Positions 15,986 through 28,436 of a stretch of 64,000 bases of DNA are shown here, in pieces. Below the pieces are notes generated by a model that saw only the letters and a program-made list of their open reading frames with translations, searched no databases and was not told the DNA's origin. The position numbers were made by a program, and so were the translations under genes. Position 1 is the stretch's first letter. Every line of letters starts with the position of its first letter. The stretch lies in NCBI GenBank assembly GCA_019843655.1, contig JACDQD010000004.1, forward strand, positions 10,230,001 to 10,294,000, written 5' to 3'. The stretch comes from Lethocerus indicus. Its lineage: Eukaryota; Arthropoda; Insecta; Hemiptera; Belostomatidae.

Positions 15986-16557
15986 AATTGTGTATGTGTG
16001 TGTATATCTGTTAGTGCATGTGCACACAGGTCCTTTACAAAGGAAATAAAAAAAGTGGGGTACACTGAGATTTAATAAATCAAATCAGAAGTAATGAAAC
16101 AAAAGAAAATCTAACTTGATAGTTTAAAAATTAAAAAATTCAACTTTGTTCAAAGCTAGTGAAGTACATTTTCCTAGATGTAGTATAATTTAAAAGGCAA
16201 TAATATGAGTTAAAATACCAAAAAATATTATTCTGAATTGGATGATCATATTGCCATTAAAGTTAATAATAACAAATTTCAAATAAAATTTCCATCCATA
16301 AAAAAATAATATATAGAAGTTAAGCACTCACCAATACTTGAGAATTCATCTGGTGTTCTTCCACCTGCCATAAGCCACTTACACCAATCAATTGTTTCCC
16401 ATTCATCTATAGCTTTAGCAGGATTCAATAAAATATCCAATAAATCATCTAAGCTCCTTCTAGGAGTGGGATTCGTGCAATCAGCATGAATAAAGGCTGC
16501 AGCACCCCTTTTCCCTTTCTTCATCAAAATATGACCAGGGGATGAGTGGGATTCCAT
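7124..16557 (-). CDS. Ubr3: E3 ubiquitin ligase UBR3, first ten coding exons (partial at 3' end)
   Basis: Coding exons in transcript order: 16557-16332, 13988-13775, 13625-13497, 12938-12806, 11299-11164, 10860-10727, 10263-10035, 9228-9049, 8382-8159, 7279-7124. Every junction has GT and AG and the phases join to give 587 uninterrupted codons. Residues around 50-74 ([16 protein letters not shown]) and the UBR-type zinc finger (Cys85 to His152) match UBR3 rather than UBR1/UBR2. Exon 10 encodes [14 protein letters not shown], a hallmark of the UBR helical region. UBR3 is a RING-type ubiquitin ligase of roughly 1,900 residues. The RING and UBR-autoinhibitory C-terminal regions are absent here because the last exon ends at a good donor (CAG|GTGAGT) and the gene continues left of base 1. 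The start ATG has a favourable AAAATGG context. In Drosophila, Ubr3 has been linked to Hedgehog signalling and to DIAP1-dependent control of cell death. Confidence 0.93.
8033..8080. repeat. (AT)24 microsatellite in a Ubr3 intron
   Basis: An unbroken AT run lying about 80 bases downstream, in transcript sense, of the donor of Ubr3 exon 9. Confidence 0.95.
8730..8825 (-). repeat. tRNA-derived SINE-like copy (E)
   Basis: On the minus strand the sequence has a pol III A-box-like TAGCTTAATGATTAGAG, then about 45 bases on a B-box-like GTTTGAATCTC, with tRNA-like spacing. It is diverged from the other copies listed and may belong to a different subfamily. Confidence 0.45.
8949..9014. repeat. Foldback repeat: (AT)n flanked by perfect 12-base inverted arms
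   Basis: AATAAAAGGAAT at 8949-8960 is the exact reverse complement of ATTCCTTTTATT at 9003-9014. The whole core between them is alternating AT, so the 66 bases form one near-perfect palindrome. It sits 35 bases beyond the donor of Ubr3 exon 8. Confidence 0.9.
9757..9884. repeat. Imperfect two-arm inverted repeat (foldback or MITE-like) in a Ubr3 intron
   Basis: The outer arms are at 9757-9776 and 9866-9884 (TTTTGTTG pairing with CAACAAAA). The inner arms are ATGGAGCTGCTACTC at 9798-9812 and GAGTGGCAGCTCCAT at 9848-9862, with one mismatch. The spacing between arms differs on the two sides (21 and 3 bases). It contains no coding sequence. Confidence 0.75.
13497..13988 (-). other. Ubr3: Exons 2-3 of Ubr3 encoding the UBR-box zinc finger
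   Basis: Exon 2 (13988-13775) encodes [32 protein letters not shown] and ACDCGD. Exon 3 (13625-13497) supplies the closing FCDRHG. Counting from the start codon, candidate zinc ligands are Cys85, Cys98, Cys101, Cys106, Cys110, Cys113, His119, His122, Cys135, Cys137, Cys149 and His152, so the full ligand set is present and the domain looks intact. In UBR1/2 this fold binds basic N-degrons. The UBR3 version is reported not to bind the classical ones, so its ligand is probably different. Confidence 0.88.
14333..14410 (-). repeat. tRNA-derived SINE copy (D)
   Basis: The minus strand shows an A-box-like start (CTAGAAGCTAGTAGTG), the internal motif TTTCAAACCATTGA, and a strong B box CAGGTTTGATTCTCAC, followed by a TATAAAAAACTTGTA tail shared with copy B. 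It lies in the large first intron of Ubr3. Confidence 0.6.
15943..15978. repeat. (AT)18 microsatellite
   Basis: An alternating AT run in the first Ubr3 intron, followed by a short TGTGTGTG stretch near 15993-16003. Confidence 0.93.
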
Positions 16558-19500
16558 TTTCTTGTTATTATTCTAATATTTAAAAATATTTCAGGACCAT
16601 CAGATCCTAGGATAACTTCTTGACTTGAAGTGCCTTATTGTCCGGTACATAACCGACACCTGCATTATCCGCACAAGGTTATTACAAATTGACAAGGCCC
16701 AATGACGTATGTCTCGGGAATGACGGGTTCATTTGATAATGATAGTATTTACAAAAAGAAAAACTAGCCCAATTTTGAACGACGAAAAAAAATAACATTT
16801 TACATTATTAACCAAAACCACACAAACTAAGTTCGAACAATTAATTAACCTTAAACTAAGTGTTACATTGCACCACACTTGCTTCTTTTCGTTCCACTAG
16901 GCACAAATTATTAGGACTAATGAACTCGTGTAGATGGCATTGGCACCACCACCACCACCACTACTACCACCACTGCCACGAAAATCATACTATATTTTAA
17001 GCATTTACAAATCCAATTATTATTATTATTCTCTGTTCGACTCCATAATCACGAAACCTATATATGATATATTAAAATATAATAAAATTTAACCATCATA
17101 GTATTTGGTCACTGATGTTTTAAAAATTGAAACGCATTGACACCGATTATTCCAACTATTTTCATTTTTACACAATGTACTGGTTTATCTGTATGTGATT
17201 ATTAATACGAAAATAGACCATTGTGGATATTCGAATAACAACACTATAATAATTATCGACAGCAGTAGTCAAACCTGCTGACATTAGTGAACGGATCATT
17301 TGTTGTTCAATAGAAGGACCATTTCAATGATTCGTTCACGAAGTCCACCAAGAATTATGTATAAAATAAATACGTGCTATTTAGTAGATCAAAATGTGGT
17401 ACATTCTAAATTATACTATTATTCACGTACACCATAATTGTTAAATGCGGGTGATACAGAAAATAAATCGCGTAGGTCACATTTTTAGTTAGGTTATCCA
17501 CTCACACACCAATCAAATTCTTATTTGATTATAATTTAAATTAATCGAGAAAAAAGCCAGGCATAATAAAATACAGTCATAATTTAGATACAGGGAGGAA
17601 GTACAATTTAAATCCTTTGGTTTTGAAAAGACCATATAATAATGTGTTTTTTAGATATGTCCTACAGGAATATAAAAGAAAATTTTAAGCATCATATATA
17701 ACAAATATTTTGATACTTTATTTTTATTCCTGAAGTAATATTTTTCTGTTAACATTTTATCTACTGTAAAAGCTATTTTTTCTGTACTGTTTTGGTAATT
17801 TTGTCGATTACAATTTTAGATGATGCTATCCTAGAACTACTCCAGACTGATTAATGGGAAGCGAAAACATACGCAAATGTTTTCCATATGCTGATGCAAC
17901 AGTAATCAAGGAAATAGATATAGGTGAAATCTTTTCTTTTCGAATCAATTTAGGATTTGGCAATTTTTTAAACTAAGGTGGTTAGTTTAACAGATCAAAA
18001 AATATATTACTTATTTTGTTTGTATCATCAAACAATAAAAAATAAAACCTAAATCAGCAACGAAAATTATGTCGTGTTATATACGATAGCAATAAGTATT
18101 GTACTTCTACTTGATAGCAATACTTAATAATATCGAATTTGTATTAAAAACTGATATAGTTGTTAAGATCAGGTTTAAAACGAAATAATTTTCAAGTTCA
18201 AATAAATCCGTTTGATTGTACACTAGATTATACTTGTACTAGAGATGAATGTGTATTATAAACCACAAAATTGTGAAATGAGGTTTCAATTGCACATTTA
18301 AACCTATAAATAAAAAAACTAATTGGAAATGTAAATATAATGTCTAACTCCTAACAAATTAAATTTAATTAATGAATCATAAAATAATGCTAGAGAGAAT
18401 TAGTGTTAAGAAGCTTACAAAAATGTTAGAAGTTACATTTTAAAAAGTTTAATTTGAAACCAAAATGAACATAGTAATAGTTAATTGTAGGCATTACATT
18501 CTTTTGATTGTATGCCAGTATATTACAAATTGTATATAAATTTGTCTTTGTTAAAGGTAAATTGCACTAGTTAACTGTATTAAATTAATTCTATTTTTCC
18601 ACCTTGCAATTGAATATGAAACAATTTAACATTTCTGGAATTCATATTTACAATATGACCAAAACTATAAAACTAAATTGATGTTTCATGTAAAAACTAA
18701 ATGAAAATATATAGTGTTGTATACTGAACCTGGTACTAGATGCTTGTGCTTAGCATTGATCGGGGTTTTGAGTTATTTTAAGGAGTTAAGGAATAGCTGA
18801 GGGGCCTGCGTGCCTGCTGCTTGGGCATTACGTTGGGCTAGCAGAGAGTAATAAAAACAATTGTCTTAACTGAAATGTTATACTTAGGTACTGATTTGGG
18901 TATTTAAATCATGAAACTGCTATACAATGTTAAAAGGTGGTTGTATACAACATTCATTATTTGTCCAACTTCTACAGCGAAAGTTAGCAATATTTTGTAA
19001 AATCTAATCTTGGTCAGGAAATGTATCACAGGAAAGAATGGAAATTTCAAATGGATTCCTGCACACTTTATAGATTGTCCTTCTGCTTTATCAATTGCCT
19101 TGGTCAATGCTGGCTTAACTGGAAATAGAAGCCTTTTAAAGCTGAATGGTGTCTATTGGCATTAGCAGTATGAACGCTTTTTCTCCTTTCATAAAAAGCC
19201 CTCTTAGAACTTTTTAAGGTACAGTGTTGTTCAATCACAGAAAGTTGTTACAATGCCTGATTCCTGAGCAGCATGATTAAAAACTTTTAAGCTTTTGACA
19301 ATGACACCCCCAGGAGTAGAGAGAATTGGAGAATGTTATACTCTCTCACAATCTAATAAGCTCATATGACAGTGTCTATTGAACATAGTAATGAAACCTA
19401 GGGACATATCAGGCATCCTTGTATTTAAAATTACATTTTTTCAGCATGTCTCTAAAGAGAAGCTTGATATTTAAAGATAATTTCTGCACTGCTTGCGCTC

Positions 19501-20251
19501 TATTAAAATAGATTGGTTGTAGTACCAGAGTATGAAATGGCTAGTGTCACCTCATTGCATTCAAACTTCAACAATTCTAATCAGCATCTTTTTCTGTTCC
19601 TCCTGGTGAATCAAACAAAAATAATCGTAACAATAGATCTGTTCTGTGGCATACACAATTCAATGTCAGCACCTGATTAACTATAGCATTAGTTTATTTG
19701 TTCAGTAGTTCTTCTCTTTCTTAATAGCAGTTGTCACAAACATCATTTAAGATCCATTCAGCATTACTCCCCAAATAGACTCAAATACGGGAGGCACTTT
19801 GGGGTTGGCCCCTTTCAGTATTTTTTCTATGCTGTCGAAGTAAATACATGCCAAATTCACATATATGTCTGTATATACTTAATATATTTCTTATATATTA
19901 TATTTAATGTCTGGAAACACTCTCATTATATATGGGCATCTCACATGTCTTGAGAGTGGTAGTGAAGAAAAGGGATGTAATTTTTATGGAATAAACTAAT
20001 GAATTGAAACCTAGAGTATATACAGTTTATACACATCTCTACTGATCACTGCAAGTTAACAATTGAATAATCATTAAAATACTCATTAAAACAATTAATT
20101 TCCAATATACACATAATAAAATGTATTTCAATATTCCTTATTGACTCCAGGAAAACTATTGTTCACACAACTGAATTTTTTTAATGGACCAAAGGTAGAG
20201 AAAAAAAGAAATATATTTTATACATATATTTAAAAAGGCTTAACATGGAAA
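16558..20251. other. Ubr3 5' region and intergenic DNA up to eL27
   Basis: The Ubr3 5' UTR and promoter should lie in 16.56-17.5 kb, where CpG dinucleotides become more frequent. The 5' UTR may be spliced, since an ATATTAG lies 16 bases before the ATG. A CCA-rich triplet tract lies at 16943-16974. The 18.7-19.9 kb part is less AT-rich and has broken coding-like fragments on the minus strand, including an open piece at 18904-19107. I cannot assign them to a family. They may be an old mobile-element remnant. Confidence 0.35.
16943..16974. repeat. CCA/CTA triplet tract
   Basis: A run of CAC/CCA triplets with CTA interruptions upstream of Ubr3. It is not in a supported coding frame. Confidence 0.8.
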
Positions 20252-23200
20252 TTAAAATCGTAGCTTTACAAAGAACCACTTATTCTTTCCCTGCTTGTAC
20301 CTGGAAAAAAGAAAAAATATATACATACATGTACTTCTCAAACATTGGACAAAAACAACCAGTTGTAAATACATAATTAAATAGTTAAACAGTTACATAA
20401 TTAAACAGTTACACTTATTATGTTCTCACTATATCATTTATGGCTTAAGCCTAATTAAGTTAAACTACTTAAACTATTAGCTTGATCTAAATCTTTTATT
20501 AACTTTTTTCTTAGCTTAGACTAGGTATTCACACTAACTATATCTTTTTTTAGTCACAGTGAGAATCTAACTTTCACTGTCTTATCTCAGTGGTTCAAAT
20601 TGCAAACCTATACCCAATGGGCTACTGCAGCACCATTTATATTTTTCCCTTGAGGTTTTAAGCTTGAGGTATAATGAATAGCTGAGGTAGTTGTGTTGTG
20701 CACTCGACAGAAGCACTTGGGATAAGGTCTCATAGTCGTAATTGTGGCACTAGCAATGTGTCGAGGTTGGAATTTATGACAAGCAGTCAGCAAGTGAAAC
20801 ACTCTGCTTCTGAATTAGTTCGTTGATTAGAATAACATATTATCAACGGACCTGGATACTACTTAAGGAAATGCATATTGAATTTATATATGGCATATCC
20901 ACCGAAGGGACTTCCCATATAATACAACCCTTAAATATGAAATTGTATTTGTCTTTTGTAACCAAAACTAGTTTTAGGCTGAAAACTCTTGTAATAAAAA
21001 ATCATAGCCTGGATGATGAAAAAATGAATTTTCTTTTTAATTAAGCTCGGCTTTATATTCATCTTTTTTATGCAAATTATCCACATAAATAATTTCAGAA
21101 CTTACTCACTACTAATTCTGACTATAATTTTACAAAATAATAAACCAAAAAGAATGGAATAGTTAGAATAATAATAATAAATAACTATATTATTACAACA
21201 ATAAGAAGAAGAAGAGGAAGAATATAATAATCTTTAAGAATTGTTTGCTACATCAACCCTTGTGCATATATGGTAAATATAAACACAAAAATGAAGAGCA
21301 ATATTTATTCTAGCACCAGTATTGATACTACAGTCTGTCTTCAGGCTGTAGTCCCTGAATTCAGGTGCATTTATTATGTTTAAATAATACATCATACAAC
21401 ATACCTATTTGTTCCCTATAGTTTTCAGAGCTACAGCAGACAATGTATTATGCTGGATCTAACCCAACTTAGCCTAAAACCTCAGAGTACAGATTTTTTT
21501 ACATCAGCAATGAAAATTGAACTCTTACTGGTAGTGATTTCACTGGTTCAAGACACATACCCACTGGGCAACCTTCACCCTATATCTCTAGTATAACAAC
21601 ATAATAAGCTATTTGTGAGTTCTTTAATAATGTATAAATGAGAGATAATCATTTCTTTTTAACATTATATCTATTAGAAATCATTCTCATACTTGGTAGT
21701 ATTAAAAAGAATAGGCAATAATGATGAGAACAAATGACACTCAAAACAAAAATTGGGCACTAGTACAATAAAAAATATTAATAATGTGCATTTTTGAACA
21801 AACTGTTCAGTTATAACACAGTAAAAAAATATACCATCTATTCCATCAGCCCTTACCTAAGATTGCCATTATTAGTTTTTCCTTGCATATTTTGGAACAT
21901 GCATTCAGAAGCTGGAGTTCATTATGTGGAATCTAACCTAAGCTTCATCCAGTTTTACATAAAGAAAATTCAAAGAAGCAACAACAAAAGCTTAATATAA
22001 AAACTTGCAATGTTTCCATCTTAATATTTTAAATGAGGCTATAAATAAATATACAATATATATACTCAAAGCTGTATGTTACATGTAAAGCTAACCTATA
22101 CATACAACTGGCAGCTCTGCTCAATGCAACAACATTGATGTAGCATCTACTTTGTTACTGCAAGATACTAAAATTCAAGCAGTCTTTGAACAGGATGCAC
22201 AATTTAAGTAAAAAAATATAATGGTACAAATTATTCATTGAAAATCATATAAAACAAACCCATGTATGTAATCATATGATTCTTAGGTTAAACCAATATA
22301 AACAAAATAATAAAATGCATTTTAATACATACATTTCATACTGAACTTATATATTCACCTTCTTAAGGTACTGTGAAATATATTGTGGGACAGTGGTCTA
22401 CTCATTTTGATTACATACAATGATTTTATCAATTCATGAATCATGTGGTTGAAAAATTAAAATAAAGTAATAGGATTAATAATTAATGAGGTTCTACTGA
22501 AAATCACTTAACTAAGTGAGTTCGACACAATCAGGTAGTGCGTATTTGAAATACTTTCAATAAATTGACAGGTGTCTGTGCAACCATACTTGTTGCTTAA
22601 ATTTGGTTATATGAAATTACAATCAAATCTAACACATTGTGACACTTACCTTTCTTCAAACTTGACCCTGACTTGGAAACAAATTTTTTTCTTCTTCATT
22701 GGGTCTTTAACATCCTTAGGCGTCACCTTCTGCTCAGGATTAATATCTGCTACAGTATATCGGGTTGGCATCAAGTGATTGTAATTCATAACCTATAATA
22801 AAATAATTAATGGTTACTACCTCTTCAGTTATCTTTCTCTTGAATTGAATTTTAAATATGGTACTGTGCTGCAAGATAAGGTTAGGTTTTGTCTACATAA
22901 TTGATTATAATAATTGGGATTTCTCTCTAGGGTTTAATAAGCTCATGTGATCTAAACATAATCAATGGATTAAAATAAAAAATACCAACAGCATGGATAT
23001 TTTTTATATCAAGCAGGATTCTTACTTGTAGTTATTAACTAGCGGTTGTTTTATGTTTAAAACATATAATCTAGCCACATATAATCAAGATTGAGGACAA
23101 TCTTGTGATAATGTCTACATCACAAAATTGTTTATATAATATGCAGCATATATAGGAAAATCAACACAGAAATAATTAGGTACTTACTTTTTCAGGTCAA

Positions 23201-23575
23201 AAATACAATATTTAGTAACTTATGCAAACTTTTATTAAATAAAAATGTTAACATAAACTATAATCATTCCATATTATATAGTTTTAAGGGACTGTGATTA
23301 CATACAAAAAAACCTACTTGGAAAGCTCTACTGTAGCTAAGAATATGCACTTTTACCTTTAGAAAAGGTTTGATTTTTGATCTCTTATGGATCTTCTTTT
23401 TTCCCATCCTCTTATGAACTTTTCGTGGGTAGCGATCAATACCAGCTATGAGAGCATGGCCGTACTGCTTTTCTTGTGTACCTTCATCATAAGTTTTCAG
23501 TATTATGGCCTTTCGGCCAGCATACCTCCCACTTAAAACGAGAACTACTTTACCAGCCTTCATAATTTTCCCCAT
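20252..23575 (-). CDS. RpL27: Large ribosomal subunit protein eL27, complete (136 residues)
   Basis: Three coding exons: 23575-23357 (73 codons), 22792-22650, and 20300-20252 with TAA at 20254-20252. Phases 0 and 2 join cleanly. The protein starts [20 protein letters not shown], contains the KOW-type loop [12 protein letters not shown] and the signature [15 protein letters not shown], then [21 protein letters not shown], and ends KWFFVKLRF. This is the full eL27 chain, and 135-136 residues is the normal family length. It is a structural component of the cytosolic 60S subunit. The first base of the coding exon lies only seven bases downstream of an acceptor (TTTTTCAG at 23583), so the 5' UTR is spliced from an upstream leader near 24.2 kb, which is common for ribosomal protein genes. 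No internal stops or frameshifts were seen, so it is a working gene rather than a processed copy. Confidence 0.97.
20440..20634 (-). repeat. tRNA-derived SINE copy (A)
   Basis: The minus strand begins GCTGCAGTAGCCCATTGGGT (A-box region), continues TTGAACCACTGA and a B-box-like GTTAGATTCTCACTG, then a GACTAAAAAAAG junction and a tail with TTTAGATCAAGCTAATA, also seen in copy B. The tail end is approximate. Confidence 0.6.
21420..21590 (-). repeat. tRNA-derived SINE copy (B)
   Basis: The minus strand reads GGTTGCCCAGTGGGTATGTG, then TCTTGAACCAGTGA, a B-box-like GAGTTCAATTTTC, then TGTAAAAAAATCTGTA and a tail with GTTAGATCCAGCATAATA. It shares head and tail with copies A and D. Confidence 0.62.
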
Positions 23576-23582
23576 TTTGAAA

Positions 23583-24195
23583 CTGAAAAAATGTACAAAA
23601 TCTATATACATATATAAACTAAATAAAAAAGATCAAGTAAGTTAAAGGTACATACATAAATTATTAATTAGCAACAAAGATAATAACATGTGGTCAAACC
23701 AGTGTTTAGAACAGGCACTTCAATGCAAGACCGTGAACCTTTTCTTCAAAGAAACTCGTTAATTCATATGTATATAGTATACAATAAATATAAACATTAC
23801 ATTTAAATTATGACTGCACGCCAAAACATAAATTTATTAAGAAATACAGAAAGGGCTAAACGAGTATAACTTATTTCATTTTAGAATTTACAAAAGTTAT
23901 ATCCACATAATATCATAAAAATAAAAAGCAATGATAAATAAGAAAGTAAAGCCGTTTTAGCTCATCAAAATATGTTGTCTACGACCAACACAACACTCGG
24001 GAGGCTAACACGTTACTTTCAGAGATAAATAAGAACGTTTTGAAGATTCAAAAATGTTATACACAAAATTGGTAATAACCGAATAATATAACCAACCAAT
24101 AAAATAAAGCTAAATGAATAAACTAAATTATTTACATTGGATGTAGACTGATGAAATTACTCTCATATACGAAATGTACAGACGACCCGCGACTG
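23583..24195 (-). other. RpL27: 5' UTR intron of eL27
   Basis: Sequence between the acceptor at 23583 and the putative leader near 24.2 kb. No coding content. CpG frequency rises from about 23.95 kb toward the promoter. Confidence 0.5.
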
Positions 24196-24240
24196 CCGGA
24201 AAAAAGGCCGAACTCAGGAAATCGCCATATTAAGTGACAT
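24160..24240 (-). promoter_or_regulatory. RpL27: Probable eL27 promoter with 5'-TOP / TCT-type start
   Basis: On the minus strand GGCCTTTTTTCCGG occurs at about 24208-24196. A C followed by a pyrimidine tract is the classic start of ribosomal-protein mRNAs (TCT/TOP initiator), which puts the start near 24207. A GCCATATT/AATATGGC element lies just upstream. The block is the only CpG-rich stretch between eL27 and the next gene. The leader-exon donor was not fixed. Confidence 0.55.
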
Positions 24241-27200
24241 GTCTACTAAATTTCGTCGTCGGAACATCTATGTGAGAGGTAGATATATCAATGTATATTA
24301 ATAAATACAAAATTAAAACAGTATTTACTTAGATTAAAACCGTTATAATTAAAATATACTAAAAATTTAGACAGAATTTTATATATCATAGATATTAAAA
24401 AATTTTATTTTAATCAGTGCTTTAACAATATATAATTGGGCGAACATATTTAAATGTTTTCTTATAAATTAGCCTGTCTGCTAATTAAGTTTAAAAATTG
24501 TAGACTGATAAAGAATCTCGTCATAAATCGGTTTCCACAGGGAATAGCTTGCTCTTCCATTTCAATAAAACGGCCTGGATGGCCGCCTCACCTATGTTAC
24601 ACTTTCTCTTCACTATTTCAGATATACTCAGTCTTTTCCTCTGAATTTTCTGCTATTACATTGCCCACTTTGAGAGCTGTGGTTTTGTTTAAGTCATTTA
24701 CTTTGTACTCAATAATCTCCTCGAAACTATTTTTAAGTAGCATGCTTACCATTTTATAAAATGTAATAATTGATTTTTAGTTGTGATAATGAATAAGGTG
24801 ATAAGGAAAGTATTTCGCAGTATGTTTGAGAAATGCCACAAGAATTTCATATTCTAACTGTATGAAAGCTTTTACCATCCCTGTTCAATACAGTTAGTTC
24901 CTCCATTGAGTTATTTTGGTGTTATATCAAGGATTACTATCATTACAGACATTAAGTTAGGGCATCTTTCTTGTGATACATCTCAATCAAATTTATTTTT
25001 GCAACATTACTTTGAATAGGAGCAACTACATTCCAGAGAATTGTCTGGTAATCTTTTCAGAGCCTCTCTACTAAATATTCATTGTAGCATAACAGACAGT
25101 GTGAAATAAAAAATTACTCATGTATTAAATTCGCATCTCATCTGATACAACTAATCATGTATTTCTATTTTAAGTAATGGTTTATTATATAAGAAACTGA
25201 ATACATCACTCATAAAAGAATTTATTGAAAAATGTGTTTCTATTAATAATAAACACATATACTTGTCCAGGTAAAATTATTGTAAAAATATTTCACCTAA
25301 TACACAGTAGTGTAAAGGTTCTATTTAAATCTTAAAACATTTTTATCTTGGAAAGCATTCTCATTTAGCTTGGTGACAAAGTTAAGAAATGTAAGTGTAA
25401 GCAGGTTAAACAATGGCAATAACCCTATTCAATTTTATGTATTTATAATTAGATAATTATAAAAAAAGTCCTCTACAAAAGATTTTGTATTTTCATCATA
25501 CATGTATTACAAATATTTATGTACAATCTAGGCAATAAAATTAAGAATAAATTTTCATACCTTATGACAACTCAAGTTCTTAACTCTGATTTCATTGATA
25601 CATAGAACTGATAGAAGAAATGTCCATATAAATATTATAAAGAAGTGAATTTAACATTATATAATAATTTTACTGCCTGAATTTCTTCATTATAACATCA
25701 CTTTCAGTTTTAGTTTTTGTAGAATAATAAAAAGAAAAGCTGTATTAATAAAACTCGAATTGTTGAGATAATTACCAGTATTTCCAATTATCTCACTTCT
25801 TTTCTTTTAGCATAACAATTTGAAATCAAAAGATAATATACATGACTCTATCTTAAAATCTAATGTGCACTATCATATAGAGAATAATAATCAGAAAATA
25901 TAATTCATGAGAATATTGGTCCATGATTTTCTTGTGATTTGAGTCTTATACAATATTTTGTTTTATATGGACCATTTCAGAAATGCCTTGTATATAGGTG
26001 GAAGAAATGTTTCATTCATAATTTGTTCCTTAACTAATATAAAAAAATATTTGTAACATATATTGGTGGAAATAATTTTTAATAAATGAATTGAGGTTTC
26101 ATCTGAGTAACTCATTTCTCATAAAATTACTAAATTAGTCTTCACATTTCAAATATATGGCAGACCAGCTGCACTAAAGCTTACATAATACAAATGCACC
26201 TATCAAAGTCTAATTATTAATTCTATTGTTTTATCCTAAAAATCTTCTCTATGATGATTACTAAACACATGGTAAATATTAGTCTTGTTTTGCACGTTAA
26301 GGATTTATTTCAAGTAATACAAAATGAAACTGAAATGATATTTTAGTGCTTGGTACTAAAATATGGTTCTAAAAAACAAATATTAACATTTATAGTTTTG
26401 CATTTTGTTTTCTAATGAATTTAAATAAATGGTACAACTAAATTTTATAATGTAACAACTAAATGGCAAAGTAAAACTTAAATCCATGAGATCAACTTCT
26501 AGTTATTAATACACAAATATTTATAATTTACAAATAATCAACAAATGGATATACTGCAATTTTTTATAATGAATTGCTGTTGATTCTTATTACCTCTTTA
26601 CAGATATTGCAGTAACAACACATTTTATAGTTATTGTGATAATAAGTTATGATAATTGTTTTTAAATTACATTAGACAGTATTTGCATAACTGACAACTC
26701 CATGATTAAATCTCATTAACTTAGATCCTACAAATGTTAAAATAACAGAACAGATTTATGATGTTTTAATTAACCATTTACCATAATTACCAAAACTATA
26801 CAATATTGAAATAATAAATTCAAAATAATAGTTATGATCATACTGAACTGAAAAAAATAGGAAGTAACTGAGGACACAGAATAATAATATTTTTTTTATT
26901 AACAATTAAAAAAATACAGAATACTGGAAATGGTACAAGTAAAAAAGTTAATAAATAATTTTAATCTTTTTTTTATAAGTTACCAGAGCCACAATTGTGC
27001 TGAAGTGATATTAAAATGTCTGTGCTTAAATTTAACTATCTGATTTTCTAATTTAATTTTTATTTCTCAAGCTATACATTAACCTCTTGGTTACACATTG
27101 ATTTGTATTATTATTATTATTAAAATGTTCATGAAGACAATTCTTCAATTTTTTCTGAGTTAACAAAATGAAAAGTTGAATTTAGACTTATTTCCATATT

Positions 27201-28436
27201 ATACAACATTTAGTAATAGTTGAAGTTCCAAATCCAAACTTCAATGAAGTAAATAGGATTATAGGAGACAATGGTTATTTTTTATTAAAAATAAAATTTT
27301 ATTTTAAAATGTACAACACAGTCTGACTGTTAAATTAAAGATCAAATTTATAAAATTAAAATAAATAATGAAAGTAAGGCATTGTTTATTCCTTATATGG
27401 TTTGTAATGACAACAAAGTGTAAAAACAACCATTTAATAATACATCACATATAAATGACAGCCACTTGACCAGTATTTACAATACTTACTAAATGTATTC
27501 ATTTTAATAAACTTTTACCATTTTTAATTGATAATTGAAGTGGGTTTGTTATTTAACATGTTCCTAATGTTTTACTTTCAGAGTGTGTGTGAGCACACGT
27601 GTATGTGGCAGAACTAAAATTTAATTTAACGAGATATATATATTTACAGAAAATGTAGATGAAATAAATCATATACATTTATCAGAAAATGATAAAATTT
27701 TATATCACTATATATTCATGAAATTTGTTCTGAATTTCCATTTTTTATACATAATCTTAATTGCTATTATCAGGATAAATATAATATTTTGTAAGAAAAC
27801 ATTCACACTTTGACATCGACAACATAATTAAAAAACATTCTTCAAAAGATTCCAACCATATATAACTAGTTAATGTTCTGAGTTATGATTTTAAAATAGA
27901 TATAATATATATTATATATGTGTGTATGTACACACATATACATAAACAGTTTTGACAGGTAGGCTGATTTATGATTGAACTACATTAGACAATTAAAACT
28001 AATATTATTAACAATTTTGAACACCACTTTTAAATTTCTGATGATTCTCCTTCACTCACTTGAGATTATTCAAATAATTATGTTTCACTGTCATACTTTA
28101 AATGCTTTCAACCCCCCTCCCGCCACAAAAAACACTTATCAATAATGAGGAATGTTAAGATGAAGTAAAATAAACTCCATTATCCTAATCATCCTATCTT
28201 AAATTATGATATACTTCTTGTAATAACACGTTGTGTCCATTTAACAATTATCACAAATAGGAAAAATATTCATTCAACATCTATACAGATATTGTCAGGA
28301 GCAATGTCACAGTCCTTAGTACACGGACATACAGACTACTTAAAATTACATATCACAACATATAAATAATGCTCCTGAAACCATATTAAAGCTCAATTCA
28401 GCAACAAAGTCCAAAAGTCTTAATTTTAATATCTGT
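24241..28436. other. Intergenic DNA between eL27 and IP6K
   Basis: Very AT-rich, almost free of CpG, with short A/T runs. The open frame at 24454-24759 is on the plus strand, while the opposite strand there has broken coding-like pieces (24.53-24.77 kb) that may be an old mobile-element fragment. No gene is supported. The 3' UTR of IP6K should occupy the right end. A small palindrome TATATGTGTG…CACACATATA lies at 27915-27940. Confidence 0.45.

Larger units (their letters stand above)
13989..16331 (-). other. Ubr3: First intron of Ubr3 (2.3 kb)
   Basis: AT-rich intron between coding exons 1 and 2. It contains SINE copy D, an (AT)n run at 15943-15978, and no recognised exon. Short open frames (for example 14727-15041, 15523-15762) are low-complexity and are not supported. 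Confidence 0.8.
20301..22649 (-). other. RpL27: eL27 intron between coding exons 2 and 3 (2.3 kb)
   Basis: AT-rich intron that carries two SINE-like copies (A and B). The short open frames in it (20608-20802, 20823-21044, 21794-22000) have no recognisable homology. Confidence 0.85.

Noticed and set aside
24454..24759. Plus-strand frame of 101 codons upstream of eL27
   Set aside because: No recognisable protein. The opposite strand has broken coding-like pieces, so a decayed repeat is more likely.
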